Positions 34,910-46,726 of a stretch of DNA of 64,000 nt are shown in pieces. A program made the position numbers and the translations under genes. The notes under the pieces are model-generated. The model worked only from the letters and a program-made list of their open reading frames with translations. It did not search any database and had not been told where the DNA came from. The first letter of the stretch is position 1, and the number at the start of each line of letters is the position of its first letter. The DNA lies in contig JAACJM010000006.1 of NCBI GenBank assembly GCA_013368315.1, positions 372,001 through 436,000 of the forward strand. Direction: 5' to 3'. The stretch is from Tetrapyrgos nigripes (lineage: Eukaryota; Basidiomycota; Agaricomycetes; Agaricales; Campanellaceae).

Positions 34910-36641
34910 ATGAGCCAACGAGGTAGGCCTCAGGATATAAAAAATCAGCCTGGCCACAATGCTGGTGGTTATAGAGAAGGTTCAGGCTGAAAGCCTGGCA
35001 ATTCTTCAGCTACAAATCATTCAAAAAATGCACTTACTCAAAGTAAGCTATGATCTTTGTGTCAGAATTCTGGATGTCTTCAATTTGTAACAGTGCTTGC
35101 AAAGTTCAAAAGACCTGGAACTACAGGAGTATATTCAATCTTTCAAAGTAAGTTGAGACTTACATGATACAATATGCAGTTATGAATGTAAAATAGGGCT
35201 CCTAGCGGATCGGATGATCCGGCGCCAATTTGCTGATGAGGCCTCGGACTCAGATGGCGGATGGGCCTCTGGAGGTGCACCCAACCAATGGATACCATCC
35301 GCCCATCCGTAGATCATAGTTGGATTGAAGTACGTGGGGATGCGTCATACTTGCCAACTTAGGTTGATTCTCCGGCTTTCCCGAGGTACTGTGCAGTTGT
35401 AAAAACCCACTGAAATCTACAGAAAGATCTTTTTGACGCGTTAAACGTCCTCAATGCTTTGCTCGATGTTGTGTTTGCGTGGAAAGACACATCGGCAAGG
35501 CTGCCAAAGTCATTCTCGCCGTAATAATAAGTGTCAGTAGTGAGTAACTTGATAGTTTTACATGTATCACACACTACCTGTACTTAGATGCAGTTAAAGA
35601 ATAAAAAACTACCTTCAGAACATTTCTTTGTATGCTCGTTAGTATGTCAGCCACCCATCCGCGGATGATCTGGTCATCTGACGATGCGGATTGGCATTCT
35701 TGAGCGACTCATCCGAGCGGATGGATCTGCATCTGAACAGCATCTAATCTGCTAGGAGCCCTAATATTGTACAAGCTAACTTGCTGCTCTTACAGAACCT
35801 GGAGGGCGGTAAGTAGTCTTTGAATGTGTACAGATGTCAATATTCTGATAGAGATCCAGAGTTACTAATGCAGCTGAATCAAATCCCTCTGAACAAGCAG
35901 CTACAGATGGTATGTCAATTTTCATGTGCATTTTGAGAAACAAATAAGTATGTGGGCTAATCTGTAACTATTTCTAGGCTCTGATGACCCAGAGACACTT
36001 CCATTCTCCTTTCTTCCTAAGAAGAGTTCCAGTGACCCAGGATCAAAGCACAGCTCAAGAATGAGGATGAGCAAGAGGAAGACAGTATTGTTAGGCATTA
36101 CTTGCACACAGTGAAGGAAAGATTGACCAAAGAGATCAGAAATACAGGGAAGCCTGAGTGCTATAAGGAAGGGACCTTCTGGATCAGGTCTAAAGATGCA
36201 TACTTTGCTATGAACCACACCTTTTGGACAGGACAAAACTGACATGTTCCAATGCAGAGTGCAAAGTACTTTCAGAACAGTGCACGTCCATTAGTTGATA
36301 AAGGCTGGAATACAACACCGGTTGCACGCAGAGTCATTGGGCTTAGCAGGAGTTATTATATCATGACCAAGAGGATATGGTGCAAGAAAGATCCAAAAGG
36401 AAAAGCTGATGATGGATGTGGTGTATCTTTGCAATTGCATGATCCTGAAATCTTGTGCCGGCTCAATCCTGGTTTGATAGAAGAATTTCCAGCCTATTTC
36501 AGTCATCGAAGTGGAATAGATAAGACACTGATGACATTGATTCGATCTGGAATGGCATCAAGGGTTAGTGCGAATGCTTGGTCCAATATCTTACGAGAAT
36601 TAAATATCCGTGAACCTGATTTGCGTGAGCTGAGGTATCTG
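34910..36641 (+). pseudogene. DUF6729-like transposon gene, 5' part, decayed
   Basis: It starts with MSQRGRP (AT-hook-like) at 34910, with a TGA soon after at about 34988-34990. The best part (about 36110-36641) reads TFWIRSKDAYFAMNHTFW, then a Cys-rich and basic segment (GLSRSYYIMTKRIWC) and LIEEFPAYFSHRSGIDKTLM, the block I associate with the DUF6729-type proteins of basidiomycete transposons. Short exons are likely. A MITE interrupts it at 35196-35761. The reading frame is cut at 36642 by the breakpoint of the palindrome. Family name is from memory of motifs. Confidence 0.55.
35196..35761. mobile_element. TA-flanked MITE inside the transposase remnant
   Basis: 566 bp flanked by TA (35194-35195 and 35762-35763). 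Inverted ends of about 21 bp start GGGCTCCTAGC and have three mismatches. The interior is rich in GGATG/CATCC words. No coding capacity. Confidence 0.75.
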
Positions 36642-38400
36642 CGAACCTGAACCTGAACACCGACACCAACGACGGTCCAGGCAAGATAAACCCCTATTCC
36701 TCAGTTGTCTCTGACCTTGATCATTTCGCCGTTGAGGTTAACGATCCTATGGCCATCAGGCTCGGCGATCTCGATTTTAACTTCGATTTTGCTGATTCTA
36801 GACACGGAGATGGATTCGATGGATTCGATGGATGGGATAGCGATGGGTCACTGTGGGGCAACGCGCTACCTCCTACTTGGTACTGATTGATTTGAGTATT
36901 TGCCTTGGTGGCTTTGAGAGTTGATTGGCGCCGAGCCCTCATTATTATTATTTTTGTTTTCTTTGTTCTTTGGTTTCGTAGTTCTCTTTGGTCCTTGCTT
37001 TAATGGTTTTCGTTGGGAGTTGGATTTAATGATTCAATGGGTCTTATTTCCTTTTGTACCTTACTTTCGTGGCTTTTCTAATGCTTTTCATCCTGCTTGA
37101 ACTCCTTTGCTTTGAATTTGCTCTCCTCGATCTGTTGTCATTACTATTAGCTCTAGGGTCATGCCTGGAATGGAAATCTGTTTTTCAAAAATTCCACTTT
37201 CCTGACACAGCTTGCACATTTCTTCTTTCTTGTTTCAGTATTTGGTGAATAAGGAAGAAAATTAAAACTTGATGATGATTGCTGAAAATTCTGTAGTGAT
37301 GCAGAGTCTGTGTAGATGATTGGAGGCAATGGTGGAGTGTGGATCTAGCCTGCTACATGATTGAGTTTCATGATGTAGCGAGGGACTTTGAAAGATTGAT
37401 CCCACTTCAATATCAACACAGGTACAGTGTATAGGTTTCAGCTGGAAGAGAAGCACACAGACAATCGAAATCAGCGAAAAATTTTTATACCCTTTTCTGC
37501 TTTTAATGATCGCAAAGGATATGCAGGCTTCAGTCCATCAGGCTCTTATATCAATGGTCTTTACGTTGACTACATGCAACACATCCGACCTGCTTTAGAT
37601 CAGTGTATGGCTGCATTACCTGTGTTGATATTGAAGTGGGATCAATCTTTCAAAGTCCCTCGCTACATCATGAAACTCAATCATGTAGCAGGCTAGATCC
37701 ACACTCCACCATTGCCTCCAATCATCTACACAGACTCTGCATCACTACAGAATTTTCAGCAATCATCATCAAGTTTTAATTTTCTTCCTTATTCACCAAA
37801 TACTGAAACAAGAAAGAAGAAATGTGCAAGCTGTGTCAGGAAAGTGGAATTTTTTGAAAAACAGATTTCCATTCCAGGCATGACCCTAGAGCTAATAGTA
37901 ATGACAACAGATCGAGGAGAGCAAATTCAAAGCAAAGGAGTTCAAGCAGGATGAAAAGCATTAGAAAAGCCACGAAAGTAAGGTACAAAAGGAAATAAGA
38001 CCCATTGAATCATTAAATCCAACTCCCAACGAAAACCATTAAAGCAAGGACCAAAGAGAACTACGAAACCAAAGAACAAAGAAAACAAAAATAATAATAA
38101 TGAGGGCTCGGCGCCAATCAACTCTCAAAGCCACCAAGGCAAATACTCAAATCAATCAGTACCAAGTAGGAGGTAGCGCGTTGCCCCACAGTGACCCATC
38201 GCTATCCCATCCATCGAATCCATCGAATCCATCTCCGTGTCTAGAATCAGCAAAATCGAAGTTAAAATCGAGATCGCCGAGCCTGATGGCCATAGGATCG
38301 TTAACCTCAACGGCGAAATGATCAAGGTCAGAGACAACTGAGGAATAGGGGTTTATCTTGCCTGGACCGTCGTTGGTGTCGGTGTTCAGGTTCAGGTTCG
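36642..38400. repeat. Near-perfect 1.76 kb palindrome copying the 3' end of the HMG-box gene
   Basis: Left arm 36642-37424 (783 bp) and right arm 37617-38400 (784 bp) are reverse complements; the only difference found is one A in an A-run (37189-37193 versus 37854-37859). The spacer is 37425-37616. The right arm holds the last 81 codons and 3' flank of the HMG-box gene plus part of a transposase fragment. The left arm is the extra copy, so 36642-36886 (+) carries those codons without the rest of the gene. Confidence 0.92.
37427..37696 (+). pseudogene. Transposase fragment spanning the palindrome centre
   Basis: A 90-codon frame reading through the spacer into the right arm: SPSGSYINGLYVDYMQHIRP and LPVLILKWDQSFKVPRYIMK. 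The latter resembles the D-[HQ]-[TS]-F-K core of the same DUF6729-associated transposases (first catalytic Asp in a KWDQSFK context). It continues weakly to 37780 (LPPIIYTDSASLQNF). Probably the downstream part of the gene that begins at 34910. Confidence 0.5.
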
Positions 38401-39695
38401 TGTTGTGATCCGACCAGGAAATCCTAAACTTGAAGATCCGGACCAGTGCGGCACGGTGGAGTGCCTCATACTGCCGAGTGAACGAAGAGGAGGGTGAGAA
38501 GGAGGATAAAGAGTGGGATGATGACGACGACGACGGATCCGGATGGGCAGTCGCATCGACATTGTCCTGACTGGGAGGAGGAGCAGAGGAAGACGTCTGG
38601 CTCTGGGACTGAGAATCGTTTACCTCAGCCTGAGGGGTCGAAAGGACACTGACATCGGCACCAGCGCCCTCGAAATCAGCATGATTGTTAATGTCGACGT
38701 TCAAGGAGAAGAGCTCAGATGAGTCCACGTCTAGTGGAAGCGACGCTGATGGTATATATGGATTAGTCGGGTATAATAGGTACTGATTGGACGGAGGTAG
38801 AGCTGTGGTTGGAGATAAAGATGAAGCATCCGACTCGTACGCAAACGCGTCATAAACGTTGAAAATGGGGATAGCACCGGTGGCATCGAGGTTATCGATG
38901 TTGGCGTTGGCATTGGTGGCATACGTATTAGCCATAGAATCAAGGGTCGACGTCGTGCCGATAGGTTGAGTGGGAGTGGGAGGCATCATGATGGGCGTGT
39001 CACCAGTAGCAGGTGCCGGTTGTTGTGGAGAACGGACAGAATTGGAGGTGTTGATGGGGTTATAATGAAAAAAGGTGAGATTCTGCATCGGACCAGGCAA
39101 AAGTTGGTATGATCGAGAATGAGCAAGGTGATTAAATAATAACCAGCCCAAAACGCACCTCGATGTAGCCAGAACTACCAAGTTGCCCACCATAGACTGT
39201 TGGATGAGTGTCGCGAGGAGGAGGGCAAGTGGAAGACGACGACGACGAAGAGTACGGAGAATATCGTCTCGCAGTCACGGTCGAGGATCGTTGCGGTCCA
39301 CTGACCGCTGCCTGATACTCAGCTTTCACCCTCTTCGCCTTCTTTCTCTTCTTCTTCTCCTCCGGTGGCATCTCATTCTTGTTTTTCTTGTGCTGAGGAT
39401 TATAGACGTAGTCTGGGTACGTTTTCTTGTGTTCTACCTTCGCCTCCTCCGCAAGCCGTTCATAATGAACTCTGACATCTGGCGAGGCAGTATTCCAAGC
39501 GTTTGAGATCATTCTGGAGAGGTCAGCCTGGGAAGGCTTTTTGCCATTGTTTTCCGCTTGATAAATAGTGGTGAATTCAGTACACTTCGCAGATCGGAAG
39601 AGGATCCAAGCGTTTGGCGGCCTGCGGATTTTTTCTTTGGCAGTAGGAACAGCAGAAGAAGAGGATGACTCTGAGGATGAGATGCGAGTGGGCAT
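38156..39695 (-). CDS. HMG-box transcription factor
   Basis: Two exons: 39695-39159 and 39082-38156, with a 76-bp GT...AG intron; 1464 nt, 487 residues. The HMG box is at residues 22-100: RRPPNAWILFRSAKC, KKPSQADLSRMISNAWNTAS, RVHYERLAEEAKVEHKKTYP and DYVYNPQHKKN, of the MATA_HMG type. A Lys/Arg-rich segment (about 105-125, EEKKKRKKAKRVK) is a likely nuclear signal. The rest is low complexity (Ser, Pro, Gln, Asn) and acidic at the end. Such proteins bind bent DNA and often control sexual development in fungi; the actual role here is unknown. The last 81 codons are duplicated in inverted orientation at 36642-36886. Confidence 0.88.
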
Positions 39696-39896
39696 GTTGG
39701 TTGTAGATGGTTGGTGGTGGACGTTTTAAAGAGATAATGGCTGCAATGAAGCACTCGGACCATGAAATAATTGAATAGAGCCGAAATTACTTGTTATAGA
39801 CACACCGAGGATGAGGTGTTGTACTGTGAGAGGACTGAGTCATCCGATAACACAGCCTGAGTGACTACCATATTGAGAACAAAGAAATTGCACACT

Positions 39897-40097
39897 GCGG
39901 ACGGCGATGGGTATTTGCCAGCCATTTTTGCGCAGGCATAAATCTCAAATCTTTCAGAGTAGTTTTTGCAGGCTGAACATACCCCATATGGGACCGTTTT
40001 GGGGCCGGAATTCCATATGGGGTAGTTCCGGCACCGAGCAGAAGTTCGAGATTTAAGGTTGCACAAAAATGGATGGCAAATACCCATCGCCGTCCGC
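39897..40097. mobile_element. 201-bp MITE
   Basis: Inverted ends of about 40 bp starting GCGGACGGCGATGGGTATTT with two or three mismatches, closing on a central CCCATATGGG-rich part. Non-coding. The end sequence shares TATTTGCC.GCCATTTTTGCG with the neighbouring element at 40501-41206. Confidence 0.75.
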
Positions 40098-40500
40098 TGT
40101 GGCAAGTTTGAACAAACCCTCAACGCATGTATTGACCTGGCATCGTGAGGACCTTTGGATACTTGGAAAACTTGGACTGGTTTAAGCGAAAAAAAGGAGA
40201 AAGGGACTTCCCTCAAGAACTCGGAACTCCAAGTAACCGGTATGTCCTCTAGACGATTATACGAATACCTGAGCTTTGTCTGACCTTTTCAACGATGCGA
40301 ACTTAGTCTTATACCTGATATAGACACACCGACATGTACCGTGAGTCTACGCCTGCGCATGACGTCACGGTAGGGCGTCGCGACACGACAACAAAGTTTC
40401 GGACAAGCCTCAACGTGGGCGTGGATAACCTACGCTTTTACTCCCTGTGTATCGGCTCGCATGAGTGGCTTCGGGTGTCATGCTAACTTTTGGACTACAT

Positions 40501-41206
40501 TCACAGCGGAGCGCGGACCATATTTGCCTGCCATTTTTGCGGACTCTTAAATGACGGATAGTTCACACCATTTTTGAGCGAGATAAAATCAAGCGTATTT
40601 GCTGCTGAAAACTGGGTCACAAATGCTCAAATCATGTGCTTAAGTTTTTCCATGCTAAATCTTTATTCATTTGTGATCAAAAAGGGGAAGCACATAATAC
40701 TAGAATTTTCTTTTGTGAGAAAATGCACCAAAAGGGACAATCAGTATTTGTGTGCCGGATTCCGGTGAGTAAAAGGAAGTTTTTTTGTGAGAAAATGCGC
40801 TAAAAGGTATGATCAGTATTTGTGTGCCGGATTTAATGCTGTGTCCGAATTACTTTTCCTTTTACTCACCGGAATCCGGCACACAAATACCGATCATACT
40901 TTTTGGCGCATTTTTTCATAGAAGAACTTCCTTTTACTCGCCGGAATCCGGCACACAAATACTGATCGTCTCTTTTGGCGCATTTTCTCACAAAAGAAAA
41001 TTCTAATACTATGTTGCTTCCCTTTTTTGGTCACAAATGAATAAAGATTTAGCACGGAAAAACTTAAGCACATAATTTGAGCATTTGTGACCCAGTTTTC
41101 AGCAGCAAATACACTTGATTTTATCTCGCTCAAAAATGGTGTGAACTATCCGTCATTTAAGAGTCCGCAAAAATGGCAGGCAAATATGGTCCGCGCCCCG
41201 CTGTGA
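40501..41206. mobile_element. 706-bp foldback element
   Basis: Both arms, about 200 bp or more from each end (TCACAGCGG.GCGCGGACC start), are near-identical inverted copies. The middle has inverted and direct copies of TTGTGTGCCGGATTCCGG and AAAATGCGC units. Nearly the whole element is self-complementary. Non-coding; no clear target duplication. The remaining stretch 41207-41351 holds nothing. Confidence 0.8.
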
Positions 41207-41351
41207 TTGGAGAAAGGTTCGTCATCACGAAATGAAAAATGAGGATGAACGATATATCCTGTGGATGGTTATGTATGCAAAAATTTTGCTGAAAACGCTG
41301 ACGGATTTTTTGCACAATATTACCGCCATACGTACAAAGTACAATTTGTGT

Positions 41352-42961
41352 TTACGCCTCTGTATAATTCGGCGGAACCTCCTCCGTCTCATCCGAATGC
41401 TGGGCCGAGACTTCGTCCTCCTGCCTCAGCCTCCATCCACTGTCCGTATGCATCCGTGGTTCTCTGAGCCTACGCTCCACAGGTTCCACATGAGCCTGTG
41501 GTAATGATTCGCCCCGACCATGGAGAATCGCCAACCGTTGTTGAAGCTTCAGGTTTCCCAAACGCAACCTGTCTACTATCTCGTCATCCTGGTTGGCTGG
41601 TGCTGAAGAGCTTCTGGCTTGTGTATTGGTCGGATGTTTATGGGGATTCGAGGGAATGGTGTCCAAACGACGAATGGCAGCGGTATCGTAAGGGTCGAAG
41701 TCGGGTCCAGGAATTTCCACGAAGGGTGTAGGATCGAGTGCTTCTTTCTCGGAAGCCCTGTATGCCCGTCTTTTCCTCATCCTCAGAATGGCCAGAACCA
41801 ATAAAAGTGCAAGGGCAATCAATCCACCGATAGTTCCCCCGATGATTCCTGCTTTCGAATGATTTGTGGCAGTGGTTGGAAAGGCTGTTTCGGATGGTGA
41901 TGACTCGGATGATGGAATGGACAGCGAAGCTTGTTCTGCTTTGGTGAGAATAGTTACAAGGAAACCTTGAATACCCAATGACATTCCATCTGTGGTACCA
42001 TTATGAGTTACTACCAATTTATGCTCCTCCGGAGATAAAGATGATAAGTTGAATAGCTGCTGCTGGGATGAGGGAGCTGTGGACCCTCCTGGACTAACAG
42101 GCAGTGTAAACGTTTCTGGAGCATTTTCGTCCAATTGATACATGGCAGTATTGGTGATACTACCGTTCAAGACCGCCCACAGAGCAATAGCCGTTCCTAG
42201 GGAATAAACAACTCTTAGCGTTGCAGCTGGCAGGAAAATGTTATGGTGATTCGTACCGTTGAACCTCACAGTGACAGAAGAGCCTGGATTTCTTGTGTAC
42301 ATATCCCCCACAGTTGTATTTGTCAACCATCCGGAACTGAAGAATAAGCGCGGGTCCCCAGCGGATATTGCCACTACATCTCCATCATAGTCTGCTCCAG
42401 GTAGTGGTAGGTAGATAATGTAATCCAAGTAGAAGCGCACGCCAGCCATGTCATTGAGCTTGATCACGAGCTCGTGATCTCGAACAGGTTGCGTCTGCCC
42501 CAGAGCAAAGATCTGGTTGTTACCCGTGAAGAGACTATCGTTACGCTGTGCACCGGTGAAGTTCTGGAGGATTTCTTCGTTCCCGTCCAACAAGACGGAT
42601 GCTATGCCCCGATAGTTTTCAGAGCGTTCCAGAGCAATTCTTGCCATCACCAGATATGAAGTTCCTATTTACGCATCAAGCATAGGTTTCAGGTAAAGGA
42701 AACTTATCACCATTCACTCTGCGACTCACCGTTAAACCTGAGCGCTGCCGTCGAAGCATTGCCTCTCGTTTCGTGAACGGTATTGTTAAAGACCTCCCCA
42801 TCCAACTGGTTTGTGTTGAGACCACGGCCTCCAAAGATGTCCTTAGCGGTGTCCCCCGTTGTTATGTTCCAAGGGCCTGAATACTCGATCCGGGGGTCTG
42901 CGTCATCCACCAGGACCTCGTCCACTGGTGTCTGTAGTGATGTTGGCGCTGATTGACTCAT
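41352..42961 (-). CDS. Single-pass surface protein with C-terminal PPNY motif
   Basis: Two exons: 42961-42730 and 42664-41352, 65-bp intron, 1545 nt, 514 residues. The N-terminus (VDDADPRIEYSGPW) starts a common basidiomycete ectodomain (DD.DP.I.YSG.W, later ALRFNGTSY). A second related half may lie at GSSVTVRFNGTN. No classical signal peptide is seen, so a missed upstream exon or a membrane-directed topology is possible. Several N-x-S/T sites occur. The membrane segment is at about 347-370 (GIIGGTIGGLIALALLLVLA) followed by RMRKRR. The cytosolic tail has a short coiled coil (DRLRLGNLKLQQRLAIL) and ends VPPNYTEA. Function unknown; the layout fits a surface receptor or wall-associated protein. 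Confidence 0.8.
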
Positions 42962-43837
42962 GCATGCAAGGGCTCGAGATTGAGATCGTCCAAAGATACA
43001 CCAGAGTCGATTTAATGAAACGAGGGAGGTGGGGGCTTGCGAGAAGATGTGGGGGAGAGAAAAACAGAAAGGGAGGAGTGTCCCTTAGTACTTTTCGTGG
43101 AGCATCACAACCCACGATGAAGGGATGTTTATGTTCATCATATCATAAGGTCAACGCAGTCATTTATAGGGATCTGTGGCGTAGTCGACAACACGAAGTC
43201 AACAAAGAGCCCTGCAAGTGCAACGGGATGATACAAGAGAGACCTGAGAGTTACTATTCACTAGCTATGCGGATCCTTGAAACAGCTATAAAGCTACTAA
43301 TTGTTCAGTGTTCGTAGATGTGTCGCGCTGATAAGAAGTCAGCTGAGTCCCTCGTTGTTGATACTTTGTTTACTCGGGAGAGGAGGAATAAGCGTCAGCC
43401 ATCCAAACCCCAGCTGATAACCCTTCTTTTTCAACTTCACTCCACGAGGGAAATGTAGGCCATCGCTGCGCGTGGCACGGAGACCCAAGACGGCACAGCG
43501 GCATGATCGGAGCTTGCCGACTGAATAGCAGACCTATTCAGGCATAGCCACACACCGATCAGGGGAAAAGGGCCGCGTAATTTGCCTCACGAGAAGGCCA
43601 CATACTAATTGTGACTTCATAAAGATACGAAACGCTGGAGAAACAGTGTCTGACCTTGGTTGATCCTCTTCCTCAGAGCTACCACCCTTTCCCAAAAATG
43701 ATCATCGACCTTTCACCGGCACCTCTTCTGGGTGCAGACCTTGTGTAGACCGACGAAGGCCATGTACGATATGCATTGAGAGAGGCATCAGACTATCTTC
43801 CACGCGGTTAACGTCTAGAGTTTGGACAGTCTTGGAA
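42962..43837. other. Stretch without a confident gene
   Basis: No supported gene. The segment 43447-43478 (GAAATGTAGGCCATCGCTG core) is a diverged copy of 7800-7836. Upstream frames in this stretch have no coding features. Confidence 0.4.
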
Positions 43838-45648
43838 ATGAACGGAGTCGAGGATACGTGGTGGACCTTGGAACAGCAAGCTGGGCAAAAATCGGCGGAC
43901 GGTAAGTTGTTGCGTCGTCTATTTATTGTCTTTTTGTTCTCCACCCTTCACATTGCATTATGTCTCATCCAACCCCTTGTCGTCATCTACTCACGCTATT
44001 GGACACCGTCTAACCCAACCTTTTCCTCTCTTCGTTCTTCCCAGACACCGACACGTGGAACGTCTTCAAAAATCCTCTTATTCCACTCCAAGTCATGGTT
44101 ACTAATAATACGGCTACGACTACTGCTCCTAGTTCCGGTCGCATATACGTCTCAATGTCCCCTCCTCACTTCATCTACATCCACCGGCGTTTTTGGCGAC
44201 GCTACGACTCACAGTCGGTTGCGTCGGTTCCCTTTTGTCCCACTGTCCCCTCGTCGAAGACTCGCCCCAGCCTCAGTCTCAACGTCAGGGTACCGATTCC
44301 CTACCCTCTATTTTCGAGGATAACAATGCTCGGAGCACTTCGTCGCGGTTGTCGCGGTTGTAGATAACGCGTGTAGCAGATAGGCAGAGACGTGATGTTT
44401 TACTTTGCGAAGGGGATGTGGGGCCACGAGGAAGAGAATGGAACCACGAAGACTATGCATTTTGGCAGGAGCTGCTTGCCGGAGGCGGGAGGAGTGGAAG
44501 ATGTGACGAGAGAGGAGAGTACGAAACCGACCGGTTTAGTGGTGACGTAGTGAGTGGCCCTCTTCAGTTTTCTACCTTCTACTACCCTAGCAGCATCTCC
44601 ACTTTCTACGCATGCATCCGCCTATAAATTTTCATGTTCTGACGTATTTGTCTTTACTTTTTCTTTTCCTTCTCTTTTTGCTTTTGGCGTGTTTTTCGGA
44701 ACCCGTCATTCTCTACCCCGACCTTTATTGGACTATCCTTCCTTCCTTATCCTCTTCCGTCTCATTCTCGTTCTCCATCTCAGTCTGAGGCGTTGTCTGA
44801 CTCGTCTTATCTCGCAGATAAACCAACCATTCTGGACTGGACCAGCGTTCATCCAACTCGCAACGGTCTACTGCGAGTTTGCACCACCCGACACCAACAC
44901 CCACAAGACACCAGATGCAAGATGAAGTCGGCGAATAGACGCTGTGACGCCTCCAAGCTCTCGACTATACGTAGGGCATGGTCTTTCAAAATCACGGCTG
45001 GTCATGTACTACTTATCTCGGAGCGAGTAGTAGGGCACATGGGTAGCAGGTGTACCGATATGACCAGCTGACAGACAGAGCCTGACCGTTTGACGTGGGG
45101 CCGAGGGCCCGAGAACGACACGACGAGAAAGGAGAGCGGAGAGAGGACAAATGCGAAGCCGACTGGTAAAATACAAGGTGACTGGTGACTGGTGATGTAG
45201 TGAGTGGCCTCTTTCTCTTCTCTTCCTCTTCTACCTTCTGTGTAACGCTGGCAGCTCTCCACTTTCTCCATCTGCTTCAGCGTCCGCCTATACATAATTT
45301 TTCATCTTTTGGCTTTCCTTATGTTTTTCTTCTTCTTTATCTCTTTTCCACCTCTTTTCCGTTCTTTTTGGGAAGCGCTACCAACACTGGCCTTTCCTGT
45401 TGCAGACACATATTCTCTTATTCTCGTCCTTCTTCTCTCGTTCTCCATTTCAGTCCGAGATACTATCTGACCCATCTTATTTCGTAGATGAACCAACCAC
45501 CCGGGTTCAACTTCATCGGGCTCAGAACAGTCTATTGGAATTCTGTACAACCCAGCACCGACATGAAGATACGACATACAACATACAGCAGGCGGACGTC
45601 CAAGCCCAAGACATGCTAGACGAGACTAAGGCTCCAACTTGCCAATAG
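43838..45648 (+). other. Unresolved gene region with duplicated intron-exon modules
   Basis: Coding-like pieces on the plus strand start with MNGVEDTWWTLEQQAGQ at 43838, followed by a GTAAGTTG donor. A second piece (about 44355-44543) reads RRDVLLCEGDVGPRG and EDYAFWQELLAGGG. Two similar modules follow. Each has a GTAGTGAGTGGCC donor region (44544 and 45195), a T/C-rich intron of about 275-290 bp and an acceptor before ATAAACCAACC (44818) or ATGAACCAACC (45488). The two exons read DKPTILDWTSVHPTRNGLLR and DEPTTRVQLHRAQNSLLEF, then CTT[RQ]H[QR]H, so they are paralogous. I could not join them into one gene; function unknown. The part 45649-46726 holds fragments only. Confidence 0.35.
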
Positions 45649-46726
45649 CAAAGTGATGCCCTCATGTCCTTCCTCTTCGTCGTCTTCGTCGTCGCACTTG
45701 CAATGAGCCATGACTGATGGAACGACACAATCATTTTTGGACTTCGAGGCTCTGGGACCTTGGACGATTCTGGGCTCTCCATACACAACCTACGCTCACC
45801 GCTACCTCCTTTCGTCATGTGGGAATCCTTCTAGTTCTCAGCGTCCATCCTTTCTTTCCGCACCTCGTGGGCTCCGAGTCGTGCGGGAGCAGACCCCATC
45901 AAGAATCGCCAGGATATCATATCAATAGCAGGGCTAATAGCGTGGCCTTGTGGAGGACCTTCCGAAGTTGCTCCGAATCTTCCATCCATCTATTCCTACC
46001 ACCTCATACCCTACAATCCGCTCCTTCTTCCGCTCTTTCCAACCTTCCACGTGAAAGCGCTGCCCACAGCCGTTACCTGCTGGCTATCGCTATCGCTGTA
46101 GCTCTTAACCTTTCTCGCTGGCGGAACGGATGATATGACTTGTGACGAGCTTCGGTGAATTAAGATATCTGGACTAGTCGCTTGTCGTTTCCGCTAGCCA
46201 TGTTGTATGGCTAGAGAGGAGTTATTTTTTGACTTTAAACGAAGAAGGGATGGGATCTGATTGATGGGGTGAGACAAAGGGAGTAGGAATGGGGGTTTAC
46301 ACGGAAAATGTGCATAGAAGGACAGGGCAGGTGATTGGACATTCCTCCTCCGTCTCTTTATCCTAGACTTTCGCACTCAGGCAGCTCAAGTTTGGGCTCT
46401 TATATACATGAAGGAGAAAGAAAGGTTGAGCTTTCCGATACCTTTCAGAGTTCAATGGTTCCATCGACATCTCGGTGATGTTTGATAATTTCATCATGAT
46501 TGTAACACCACTATCAACAGTCATGGCCCAATGAAAACTCGTCAATCATAATGTATCAATCAATATCTTCCTCAAAGATGTAGTCTTTTTTTTGACTTGA
46601 TCATGAGAAATAGCGAGGAAGCAATGAGTTTTACTTATAGGTTAGCTGTATCTCGAGGTAGCAGTTTCATCATCCCTTTCTTCCGTTCGCTCCCTGTCCG
46701 AATCTATTCTTTCACATTCTTTCACA

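Noticed and set aside
36705..36942. Small frames in the left palindrome arm
   Set aside because: They are the inverted copy of HMG gene 3' sequence or its antisense.
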